This document shows, one piece after another, positions 45,307-56,300 of a DNA stretch of 64,000 nucleotides. Position numbers and translations under genes: made by a program. This stretch comes from Telmatactis stephensoni (lineage: Eukaryota; Cnidaria; Anthozoa; Actiniaria; Isophelliidae). The stretch lies in assembly GCA_029948255.1 (NCBI GenBank), contig JALIZF010000999.1:1-64000 (forward strand), given 5' to 3'. Each line of letters starts with the position of its first letter. Position 1 is the stretch's first letter. Under the pieces are notes generated by a model. It was not told where the DNA came from. It did no database searches and was given only the letters and a program-made list of their open reading frames with translations.

Positions 45307-45414
45307 TTCATCAAAATAACTAAGCTAGAGACAACCAAATAAATTATTATGTGAACATGTATAATTACTTAACGAATCCGTAAAATGTTTTCACGATTTC
45401 AGTGTTCTGTGATT

Positions 45415-45452
<38 letters not shown>

Positions 45453-45825
45453 TTATAAATGATAATAGGTAATTATAGATAGATAGTAGTAGAAATATGA
45501 ATTCATTTTTATCGATACATAATAAACTCATTTTTATCGTTGCACTTGTAGTTTAATATTTTCTTTATGCATATAAAACATCTTAAGGAACTGCGCAACT
45601 AGCAACCACCACAGGAACTCCAACTGAAGAACAATCAGCCGGACGTGCGCGATTGACAATTAAGGTAACTATGTTTTGCCACAAGTTTAGCAGTGGTAGC
45701 ACAATAACAGAGCTTGCTTATTTTGATTTCCCATTGCCAGATAAGAAATTTAAAAAGTATGAAAATAGCGGCTTTAATTTGCAGTTTTTTACGTGCCTAT
45801 TTGATGTTTATGCTCGCGTATAGCT

Positions 45826-45931
45826 AGCCTGCGTTGCTGGCGGTCTGCGGTTTTTGGGCGGAGGAGGAAGAAATGAAAGACTTTCATTTCTTCCTCCACC
45901 CAAAAACCGCAGACCGCCAGCAACGCAGGCT
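45826..45931. mobile_element. Hairpin MITE (unit 3 copy)
   Basis: Copy of 7,241-7,345 with a more perfect pairing of the arms. Confidence 0.78.
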
Positions 45932-46929
45932 AGCTCGCGTATTAATTAAATTACATGTACAGGTCGTGGTGACACGCAGTTATCGTGACTTATGATTGCG
46001 AAACGACCAATAGCGCGTGTTCCACGCGATTTAGCAGTGACTCTACCTTCCTTGACAAATCGAACTAGAACTGATGAGTCGTTATACTTGGCATGTTATG
46101 GCACGTTGCCATGACCCCTGATTTATTAGTTTCGTGTGTACTTCCGTGGAATAAAATTAGAAACTTTTCCAAGAAATCACGTGACTGAAAGTTTATTCGA
46201 CGGTTGATGTGAACGCTACACGAGCGCGCTCAAGACCTCAAGAGTGAGAATAATTTGGAAGGACGTTTTTGATCTCTACGTAAGTACTATAGAAATCGTT
46301 TAACTGTTGTGTCTGAAGTTGGAGTCTTAATAATCGCGAAATGTCAGTCTACGAAACCTAAATCAAAACCGAACCATTTCAATTTATATATCAGCTATGC
46401 CAAATTGGCGCCAAAAGATTTGGATACAGATAAATATACTGAATATAATTCAAGCTAGCTAAGTAAATTTCATTTAAAAGCGAATACCAATCAAGTACCT
46501 GCACTACATGTAGAAGCGTTAATGTCATGCATGTCTCTTCCCCGTTTTTCCAGATGAAGAATTAGCTCGTTTCCTAACGTATGTGTCAGCCAAAGCCCGC
46601 TTGATCAAAGATGTTGACTATTCGAATTTAGTACTCTTCCGATTGATATTTGATAAAATCTCCCCGCGAAAATCTCACTTACAGAGCCATGCCATGAGTC
46701 CCAGGTGATTTGCCGGATTTCTATCGCATTTTTTGTTTTACTTGTTTACATTTAAAAGTTCACTTTCCATCGAGTATGACGATCGAAACAGTTTGACAAA
46801 ATCAACCGCCAAATATGTTGTTTCACTTTCAAACGGTGCTGTCCCCGTTAAACGAAAGGTCAACACGTGCACGCTTATCTTGTCCTTTTTACTCATTTGT
46901 ACTGTCGTGAAACCACCACGAGCTCAGAC

Positions 46930-48200
46930 TGCAAACACCAAAAGTGTGGAACACAAATAGTAAAAAATAGCGCTAATTGAAATCATGGTAATTATTAGTT
47001 CTTCGTACAAAGTATCAAATGTTATAATTAATAAGTGCGGAGGGCGCAGTAAATTTAATTGAGAATCTCAGGATTGGTTAATTTAATATAGAAATCAATG
47101 CTCCAGCATCATTTTTCAGAATGTACCACATTCTGTATACGTAGCTTCATTATTTTCCAGACATGTTTCGGTAGTCTCAGCTACCTTCCTCAGTGTAAGT
47201 GGACAAGGCATGATTCAATATATATTCATTAAGCTGTATTGCACCGCCGGCTATCAACTGCCCCTATCAATTCTATCAGTATATTGTCATTCCCAGTCAA
47301 TAAGCGAAATTCAATATCATATGACCCGTATTTCCCAGCTCGATCGCATGCTTTTAATAAATCCTTCGGAAAAAGTGACGTGATGAGGGCCGTACGGCTT
47401 TGCTCGAGCGTGCCGTAAAACCCCGTACGGCCCTGCTCAGTCTGCTCGCATCCGAGCTAGCGCTATATATTTCTGTTTGTATTTCAGAGTTTTTTAGCAC
47501 TTTTTATAACAAAAAAGAAAAAGGACTGAGTTAGGTCGGGCCGGTCCTAAATTGACTGAGCTATATATAGATCGGGTCGGACGGGAAAATATTTGGCTCT
47601 TCGATTGGTCATTAGTACGGAACCCGTCCGGTCCTCTCACTCAGTCAAGTACATACAAATACGCGTGTTCCATTCCTGTTGCCAAGTTTGATCGTTTCTC
47701 GCACTGGCAATGCAATTTAGAGTCGATTCTGTTGCGAAATTGTCAAGTGTATCATGCCTGTGCAACAATTCCTGCAACGATTTCCCGCAACAAAAAAATT
47801 GAGGAAAGTTCAAAAGTGTTAAACATATTGAATATTGCATGCCTCGTATTGAATGTCGTAGATCAAAGCTAGACGATACAATTTTTCTTTTTACAACATT
47901 TGATACTAATCTCGCAATCTGATCCATTGGCTGATTAGAGTGTGTCAATAAGCGCGCGCACTCGTTTTGTTGCCCCGTTTTGTAACTTTTATTTCAAATA
48001 ATGGTTGTAAAAAACGAATTAATCGCTGCGCTCGTGATTCCATTTGAGTTTTGAACACTTTATGACGTCAAGAGTGTGTCAATAAGAAGACAGACAACTC
48101 AACTCAACTCAACTACAACTAAAGCTGATTGCATTGCTAGCGCGAGAAAAAAAAAGCACTGTAATGATATATCACTAGTAAATGTTCGCACTTTGGGTGG
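46930..48200. other. Intergenic stretch after the array
   Basis: Holds the hammerhead-like motif at about 47,145-47,210, a GC-rich palindrome (AGGGCCGTACGG / CCGTACGGCCCT, about 47,386-47,433) and AACTC repeats (about 48,095-48,115). A 106-codon open frame at 47,552 shows no recognisable domain. No gene is supported. Confidence 0.45.
47145..47210 (-). ncRNA. Hammerhead ribozyme-like motif (second type)
   Basis: On the - strand: CTGAGGA (47,193-47,187), stem II GGTAG-ctgaga-CTACC, GAAA, palindromic stem III ACATGT and C (ending 47,160). The core agrees with CUGANGA...GAAA...UH. Stem I pairing appears weak or mismatched. Not part of the 44-45 kb Penelope fragment. Confidence 0.5.
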
Positions 48201-48679
48201 TTAGTTTTTAAGTAATGATCCTTGTAAGAAGTAGGCACCAGTAATGCATGGCATGTAAAGCACGCGATTATACTAATTGGATAAGCAAATAAAAATCCTC
48301 GTCTCTGATTGGTCAGAGGCCAAAAAAACCCTAAACATAGACCTAAAATTAGCTTTTCCCGCCATGTTTTAGAATATATTCGGTTCCAGTCTTATTTTCA
48401 TTGTTTCTGCCAAAAATTGCCTCTTTTTGATGTGGGGAACTGGTACTTTGACAAGCAGCGTGGTTTCACAAGTCGGAGCCATCTTGGATTCAGACGTACT
48501 TTGAAGCAAATCTCAACTTTTTTAGATCAATATTGCACATTTTATGAAATCATTTTAAAATTGAGTTAGGTTTTTGGTTTGGTTGTTTTGGACGATACCT
48601 TCCTCAAGTGCCCGGCAGCGTCAGATAAAATTTTGTAAGTGTCACGCTCGGATCGCTTCGTAAGTCTCACTGTGTACCC

Positions 48680-48975
48680 TGACCATCCGCGAAACGACAA
48701 CATTCGAATTTTTTTGATTGTCTAGAAGCGCTCGAGGATTCTAACTAGATATAGACCATTTTTAAAGAAAGATTGGTGGATTTCATGGCGAAAAATGGAA
48801 GAATATCGGACTGTTTCCAATTAGCGTTGCGCGCTGTGAAGTCTTCGCACTCTGTGTACAGGGTTGGAGAAATGCATCAAATTCGAGATTTTTGGCTGCC
48901 TGGAAGCGCTTGAGGATTCTAAATAAAGGTAGAACACTTTCGAATAAATATTTTGTTTGATTTCGAATAGAAATG
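48680..48975 (+). repeat. Diverged direct repeat, ~178-base period
   Basis: TCTAGAAGCGCTCGAGGATT near 48,721 and CCTGGAAGCGCTTGAGGATT near 48,899, with similar flanks including GAA.ATATCGGACTG after each. About 75-80% alike by eye. Confidence 0.6.
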
Positions 48976-48999
48976 TTGAAAAATATCGGACTGCCGGAT

Positions 49000-50280
49000 G
49001 TTTAGTTATTTGTTATTTTAAGACCGTCACTAGGTCCGGCTGCCGGTCGTTTAGTCACTTCGTTCTCTTTTAGAGTTTACGTTTGAGGACTAGGAGGGAA
49101 AGCCTTTATTGCTGACATATTTGGACGTGCCAAACACATGTTCATGTACGGCATAATTTTGTAGAGAAAAGGAGTATTTTAGAAGAACTTGTAGACCTTG
49201 ACCTTTCACACCATACCAAATAACTTTGTAATAGCTCTGTTAGGACTTGCGTATTTGAGCTCATATTGCACATCTCAAAGAAAATAAAGGAACTTTTGTT
49301 TTTGAACAAGACGTTTTCCAGACTTAGAAGAGGGGTATGTAGAATTGAGACAGAAGATGGAGTTTATCCTTTGGACATATATCTATAAAATGCGAGTTTA
49401 GTCGAGAAATGGATGACATGATGATTATCGGCGGACTCGGTTTTACAATTTACGGCTGACGATCCTGGAAGATGACTCATTGCCTGCATTGCATATTGAA
49501 TGTTTTGTATTTATCGGTTAGGCAAATAATTATGAAACACATTTATGTCATTGTAGTTTATTTGGCCAGCTAGTTTTACATTGTTCTGTGTACAGAAAAC
49601 AATACGCAATGACAGCTCAGCGTATCGTGTTACGTTTCAGTGTTAGCGAGTGAGAGAAAACATAACGAGCCTCATGCCCTTAGCAACCGCAAAATCTCCG
49701 ACAGATCGGTAAAGATTCTTTACCCATCTGTTGGGGGTCTAGCTGATCAGAAGCAACAACTCATTTATAGCTAATTTAACATGTTTTTGTTACAATTTTG
49801 CATGAAATAGTATTTTGGACTAGTGAGAAACTTGCTGACCCGAAATAAGAATATTATTCGTGTGTTTTGAGCAACTAAAGCTTTTTCAGCAGAACAGCAG
49901 GACCTCTTGTTTAACAAACATGTCATACTTGTCAATTGACACCATCGTTTGCCAAAAACCAGGCTTTCATTCAGAAAAGATTACAACAACAAAGCTAAAT
50001 CGCAAACTCAAAAAAAAATAAAACTTTCTTTAACTCTCGTCCAAGTCGTTCAGATAGACTTAAGTAGAAGACTGCTGAATTACAACAACCGGCCACCGTA
50101 AGCGAAGATCTCAGCATTACTATAGAAGTACATCAATCCGAAGTCAGCGCAAATTTAGATTTTATATTATAATTCCAGTTCTGTACAAAGACTGAGGACT
50201 TTTATGCTAATAAAGCTATTTTGATTACTGAAACGAGCTTCAAGTACTGCTTTCTAACATATTATAGTCTTTTTCACCCA
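49000..50280. other. No gene seen (interior of candidate 3.9 kb element)
   Basis: AT-rich, with no open frame of note on either strand and no recognised domain. Ends where the minisatellite starts. Confidence 0.5.
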
Positions 50281-50284
50281 GCAA

Positions 50285-51380
50285 TTCGAATAGCTGGATG
50301 GACCAGCTAGGCATAAAGAAAATATTTCTTTGCACCCGAAGCACTCAGGCAGTGCACTTTCAAATAGCCAGGACTTCATGCTGGATGGACCAGCTAGGCA
50401 CAAAGAGAATTTCTTTGCACCCGAAGCACTCAGGCAATGCACCTACCAATTCAAATAGCCAGGACTTCATGCTGGATGGACCAGCTAGGCATAAAGAAAA
50501 TATTTCTTTACACCCGAAGCACTCAGGCACTGTACCTACCAATTCAAATAGCCAGGAATTCATGCTGGATGAACCAGCTAGGCACAAAGAGAATTTCTTT
50601 GCACCCGAAGCACTCAGGCAATGTACCTACCAATCCAAATAGCCAGGACTTCATGCCGGATGGACCAGCTAGGCATAAAGAGAATTTCTTTACACCCGAA
50701 GCACTCAGGCAATGCACTTATTTCAAATAGCCAGGACTTCATGCTGGATGGACCAGCTAGGCATAAAGAAAATATTTCTTTACACCCGAAGCACTCAGGC
50801 ACTGTACCTACCAATTCAAATAGCCAGGACTTCATGCTGGATGAACCAGCTAGGCACAAAGCGAATTTCTTTGCACCCGAAGCACTCAGGCAGTGCACTT
50901 TCAAATAGCCAGGACTTCATGCTGGATGGACCAGCTAGGCACAAAGAGAATTTCTTTGCACCCGAAGCACTCAGGCAATGCACCTACCAATTCAAATAGC
51001 CAGGACTTCATGCTGGATGAACCAGCTAGGCACAAAGAGAATTTCTTTGCACCCGAAGCACTCAGGCAATGCACCTACCAATTCAAATAGCCAGGACTTC
51101 ATGCTGGATGGACCAGCTAGGCATAAAGAAAATATTTCTTTACACCCGAAGCACTCAGGCAATGCACTTACTTCAAATAACCAGGACTTCATGCTGGATG
51201 GACCAGCTAGGCATAAAGAAAATATTTCTTTACACCCGAAGCACTCAGGCACTGTACCTACCAATTCAAATAGCCAGGACTTCATGCTGGATGAACCAGC
51301 TAGGCACAAAGAGAATTTCTTTGCACCCGAAGCACTCAGGCAATGCAACTACCAATTCAAATACTCAGGACTTCATGACC
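50285..51380 (+). repeat. Minisatellite, 12-13 units of 85-93 bases
   Basis: The CTGGATGGACCAGCTAGGCA anchor recurs at 50,294, 50,381, 50,472, 50,565, 50,656, 50,744, 50,837, 50,922, 51,013, 51,104, 51,194 and 51,287, then a partial unit. Each unit holds two small inverted repeats (GCTGG..CCAGC and AAAGAAAATATTTCTTT-like) and CACCCGAAGCACTCAGGCA. Two or three unit variants alternate. Period lengths are often not multiples of three, so the many overlapping open frames on both strands are unlikely to be coding. Confidence 0.95.
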
Positions 51381-51484
51381 AAACGGCAATACAACTGTTA
51401 CCTCCTTGTCGCGCGTCGATCGAGCACATCTCAATTTGTACGCCATTGTCGTCTCGCGAGAATTGATGTGGATATTTCGAAATA

Positions 51485-52205
51485 ATTAATTGCAGAACAT
51501 AGAAACTTTTTACCACATAAAGTACTATTCAAAATGTACCAAAACGTTTGAGGGTTCTTTTGCTCAACCACTCTATTCATAGTTAGGGACCGATCTAAAA
51601 CACGAACACTGCTCAAACATGACCGAAGATGAATGGACTTATATTTCAATTTTGCGCCAAAATCCTGACGTAGCTCCCAAAAATAACACGGAAAACGTAA
51701 CTGCGTATGTATGCTGTTGAAAGAATAATCCCTCGGCAATGTCAGAACGTAACCGCAATTAATCAGATTATGACGTTGCTCCGTAGCAACCAGTACCCCT
51801 GCTGTTTTAAAAATCAAGTCGGCTGCGGCTCGTTATGACTTATTTTAGCTATGTTCCCCACGACCAGTTTTCGTTAGATTTCATAAGAAATTTTTATGGT
51901 GGTTGATAATGCAATTTTTAAATTAAGATGTGCTGAAAACCAGCTTTGATCCCAAGAAATTTGATTTGTAAATTCAAATTTCGCGCTTGAATTGAATCCA
52001 ACCAATGAGGTAGCCGTATTTTAATTGGATTGCAAATTGACTATAACAGTCATTTATGCATTAGGGGGCGTGAATTTGCCTACTTCTTACAAGGATCATT
52101 ACTTAATAACAAATACAATAGTTTTATAACTGAATTATTCCTTCTGATAATGAAACTTTAACCGTTTTTGTCTTTATGATACATTAGTAACTGAACTGAA
52201 AGAGT
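51485..52205. other. Stretch upstream of gene D, no other gene seen
   Basis: Non-coding. Includes the right inverted terminus of the candidate element (52,077-52,106), so gene D's proximal promoter may lie partly in mobile-element DNA. No clear TATA box near 52,180. Confidence 0.45.
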
Positions 52206-52212
52206 TTCAAAC

Positions 52213-52885
52213 ATGCCAAAACCGTATAGAGAAGACTCTCGAATTAGTACAGAAGGCTGGAGCAGATGGGTTAAAGCAATTATTCCAACGTTGCCCGATC
52301 ATGGACAAGCGCATCCCTGGTATGAAAAAAGAGATGGGAGGCGCACTGGATATATATGCACGTATATTGAAAATGCATTTAACGGTTATAATTGCGGTAC
52401 GTAGCACTAATTTTCTTCCGACTTCACAGACGTATTTAGTCTCATCACTGCGAAATGCAAAGCATTCCGTGAAATCTAGTCTCCTTGTCGGGAGACTAGA
52501 TTTAACGAGACGCTTTGCCTTTCGCTTTATTTTGTAATATTTTTCAAATAATATTTTTCTATTGTCATACACAGGGATTTATGAGTGGAAGGCATGCCAC
52601 GATGAGGGACAAGACTATGTTGTGTATATTGGGAGCACTTGTCGATCTAAACCAGGGGCGTTGCCACAACGCATATTAGAATACTGTAAGACTGGAAGCC
52701 ACAAGAGAACAGAAATTAATAGAGCCTTGAGACGTGGTTATGAAATGTGGGTTAGGGTGAAAGAAACTGAAGACGATGAGGATGCAGAAGATGCTGAAAA
52801 TGACATGCTTGACAAGTACAACTATGCGTGGAATAAGAGACGTAACATGCCCTATAGAGGAAGATCTATCCCACCACCAGTATAA
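52213..52885 (+). CDS. GIY-YIG domain protein, gene D (two exons)
   Basis: Exons 52213-52396 and 52575-52885, phase-1 intron of 178 bases (donor G|GTACGT, acceptor ATACACAG), give 164 residues. Exon 1 is 184 bases as in gene C, with the insert TLPDHGQAHPW between GWSRWVKAIIP and WYEKRDGRRTGYICTYI. Exon 2: GIYEW (62-66), YVVYIG, QRILEYC, GSHK, DAENDML, YNYAWN, ending SIPPPV. A very acidic loop (ETEDDEDAEDAEN) precedes the catalytic Glu. The start MPKPYREDSRIS is close to that of A3. It stands alone, not in a tandem unit, so it may be closer to the founder of the array (inference). Confidence 0.86.
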
Positions 52886-53340
52886 AAAGTCAATTAAAAA
52901 AACCCAGCCGACATATCGTGTTTGGTGATCGTGGGAAGCCCTCTGTGATCCATCAGGGTTATCAAATATATATCCCTTAGTCAGAAATCCCAAGGAGGGA
53001 TGGGGACAGCTGCTCGTAGAATATTTTATAGTTTTATCGACTTAGGCACTCACATCAAATACATATTAATCCTTTTGTTTCTTTTTATCGTAAAATTACT
53101 ATATTTGAATTATTTGTAACTGAAAACCGTGTCAAATAAAATTGATTTCACTCGATAATTTTACAACTTTTTGTGGCAGTCTAGTTGGAATGAAAAATTG
53201 GGATTCCTGTGGCCAGGCCAGGACTCGTGGTATTGGCGCGGAGGACTGGTACAAATCGTAGGAAGACGCGCGAAAAAGGGTCTTTTGCCGAATAAGTCGC
53301 TTATTTGCAGTTGGAAAAGTACTATTTTAACACCATCAAA

Positions 53341-56300
53341 ATGTCTAAAAGACCTAAATCAAAAGCTTTGGTAGATTCTGATAGTGATTCTTCAGGCGAG
53401 GAAGCTCAGGTATGGATAACTAGTACGAAAATGAATGTAAAATTATGTTCAATTAATTTGAGGATGTCTTTGAGTCGCTGTCACGTGTCGTAGTCGCGAC
53501 AAATACCACATTTTTACTTTCGTTTTGAGCCATTTTGCTATAAGAGCAACAGCGGAGATAAAGATGACAGCTTAATAGCCTGCTGCCTAAATAATTGAGT
53601 CCAATTTTTAAGACAGGATCGATATTGTCACGGGGGAGGGGAGGTACGTGTGTAACGTTTGGGTTGAGGGGTGGGGGAAGTGAAGGTCTAGTCTAGCCTT
53701 TTTACAACTTTGTCACACTTTACTATGACCCCATTTATAAACTTTTTTGGAATTCATTTGAGAATACAGTTGAAACAATCATTTGCAACCATCTCCCACC
53801 ACAGGCAGCCCAAGCTCATTATCTGACAACATAAACAGTTGTAAATACACGTAAATGCATGGAGCCTAAAATACGACTTTTGACGAATAATATTACAGAA
53901 TACATTAATATAACATTCTATGTAACTTGTAAAGTTGTTATAATTGTAAATAAAGCCTTATTTCACGGTTTTTTTCAAGATCTCCCTCCCCCTACTAAGA
54001 AGAGGAAAAGGCTGGAAGCTTCGCTCCGAACGAGCTCCAATCGTCTGCACATTTCGAACTCAAAAAACACCTTTCCCTTGACCAAATAACTCCAACGCTC
54101 GTCCTTATCAGCATCGATAATTGTTCTAACCACCCTGTAAACCTCATTCTCCAACGACCACGTCTTACGGAGAAACAAAATTATTTAGTTCGAATCTTCG
54201 GTCTCCTGTGAGGCTTGAAGCCCACCTCCACCGCCACTTTCAACACAGGCAGCCCAAGCTCAATATCTGACAACATTAAACAGTTAAAATACACGTAAAT
54301 GCATGGGGTCTAAAATACGACTTTTGGCGAATAAATTACAGAATACATTCTATGTGCCTTGTAGAGTTATTATAATTGTAAATAAAGCCTTATTTCACGT
54401 GTTTTAAAAATCTACTAGATAATGAGCTTGGGCTGCCTGTGTTGAAAGTGGCGGTGGAGGTGGGCTTCAAGCCTCACAGGAGACCGAAGATTCGAACTAA
54501 ATAATTTTGTTTCTCCGTAAGACGTGGTCGTTGGAGAATGAGGTTTACAGGGCGGTTAGAACAATTATCGATGCTGATAAGGACGAGCGTTGGAGTTATT
54601 TGGTCAAGGGAAAGGTGTTTTTTGAGTTCGAAATGTGCAGACGATTGGAGCTCGTTCGGAGCGAAGCTTCCAGCCTTTTCCTCTTCTTAGTAGGGGGAGG
54701 GAGATCTTGAAAAAAACCGTGAAATAAGGCTTTATTTACAATTATAACAACTTTACAAGTTACATAGAATGTTATATTAATGTATTCTGTAATATTATTC
54801 GTCAAAAGTCGTATTTTAGGCTCCATGCATTTACGTGTATTTACAACTGTTTATGTTGTCAGATAATGAGCTTGGGCTGCCTGTGCTCCCACTTGAAGTG
54901 ACTACTTCCACAATGTGACCACTTTTCAAAAATCCAAAAGTTTCCCATACAAATTTCTATAGTTGAGACCTCTTGTAAGTTGACCATCTCTTATAAGGAA
55001 CCGAGAGCACTTCTTGAGCTGATAGTTTGTCATTTTCTTTGTTTTTATAAACCTCCCATAAGCTGTCAACCACTTGACATATAATCCCCTCTTTCAACAG
55101 GCAAAAATTGGATTATATGTTGCTTAAGCATCACCTTAGTATAGATATGGTCAGCATAAGACTCTACTAATTATACCATGCACATTATAGGAATGACGTT
55201 GCACATTTTTTACATTGGTACTCTTGCACTAGTATGTTAGTATGCTAGTATGTTTGTACTCTATATGTATATTGGTACATTAGCACACAACACTGCAGTC
55301 CCGTGTATTTCTCAGTACTCTAGTACGTTCATGAATACGTAAAAAATGTGACAGTACGGCAGTGCTGTGTATTCCTCAGTACTTATTGACTAGCCTTAGT
55401 TTATATACTTGTACATTACAATACGGTTGTTAATCATTGGCCCATTATAAGGCATTGTGCTGAAAAGTGAGCAGTAAAGAGTGGTATAATATTAAAATAA
55501 GTATGTAAAAATGTGCATACGAAGAGAAAAGGACTGACAAATCATTCCTAAAATGTGCACCATATGCTACTAATAAATATCATTACATAAAAAATTTAGA
55601 TGGTCCCCTATGGTGTATACTCTTGTACATGTAGGTGACCACCTCCCTTAAGTGACCACCTTAAATAATGACTTTTTAAGTGTTGATCTTTAATAAGGGA
55701 AGGAAACTGATTCTCAAGGATGTATGTATCTTACAAAATACAGGAAAAATCAACCAAAAAACAAAAAGCAGGAAAGTCTAGCTCTTCAGGAGTTGACAGT
55801 GCACGTCAAGATGATGGAAGTTATGTATTTCCAGTAAGTTTTATTTTAACTTAAATAAAATTGGCTGGAGTTGATTGAGTTTAGATGTAGTAAAAAATGA
55901 CATAAACAAGGTGTGCATGTGTTTGGGACAAAAAACTTGAGCTCTGTATCGATAGCCATGTCATGAGTGACCTCAGACCTGGATCCACAGTAATCCCAAT
56001 ACTGTGCCATTGCAAAATTCAAAATTGCAGCTGATTCAGTGACTTGGAACTTATTAGTAAAATTTGAAGGGTTCAAAGTGAAAATGGCCTAAGTGACTTT
56101 TTGATGATATTTTTTCAATGAAATAAAATGGTATAGTAGACTTTCCTATGCTGGAAAAATTAATCTCAGAACATCCATCAAAAAGTCACTTAATTAGGTC
56201 ATAGGGAACCCTTCAATTTCTTGAATTGTTGGGAGTTTTAAGTCTTTTAAAGTAGTCTTTTCTCTTTTGAAAAGAAACTGTTTTATATTGAACAGCAACC

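Larger units (their letters stand above)
44425..45347. mobile_element. Penelope-like element fragment as a long inverted repeat
   Basis: Two 369-base arms (44,425-44,793 and 44,979-45,347) are reverse complements around a 185-base single-copy centre. The - strand across the centre and left arm encodes a GIY-YIG endonuclease end typical of Penelope-like elements. Both arms contain a hammerhead-like motif. It interrupts ATT-repeat DNA of unit 3; units 1 and 2 lack it. The reverse transcriptase is absent. Confidence 0.82.
48208..52106. mobile_element. Candidate TTAA-flanked inverted-repeat element (3.9 kb)
   Basis: Perfect 30-base inverted repeat: left 48,208-48,237 begins TTAAGTAATGATCC, right 52,077-52,106 ends GGATCATTACTTAA. 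If the outer TTAA is the target duplication this fits piggyBac-type insertion, although the termini do not begin CCC. No transposase frame was seen inside; the interior holds a diverged ~178-base direct repeat and a minisatellite. Gene D starts 107 bases beyond the right end. Confidence 0.5.

Noticed and set aside
47552..47872. 106-codon open frame with an overlapping 103-codon frame on the other strand
   Set aside because: Both strands are open over the same stretch, there is no recognised motif and no splice or promoter support.
50285..51380. CRISPR-like direct repeat array
   Set aside because: Units are contiguous 85-93 base repeats without unique spacers, in an intron-bearing eukaryotic genome with no cas genes.
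50298..51485. Several overlapping open frames of 65-162 codons on both strands
   Set aside because: They run through a minisatellite whose period is often not a multiple of three and are open in several frames at once, as expected for a stop-poor repeat.
53974..54015. An extra SUB1 exon reading [15 protein letters not shown] after a TTTTTTCAAG acceptor-like site
   Set aside because: It lies in both arms of the transposon, its splice phase does not fit exon 1, and exons 53341-53409 and 55744-55833 already join in phase.
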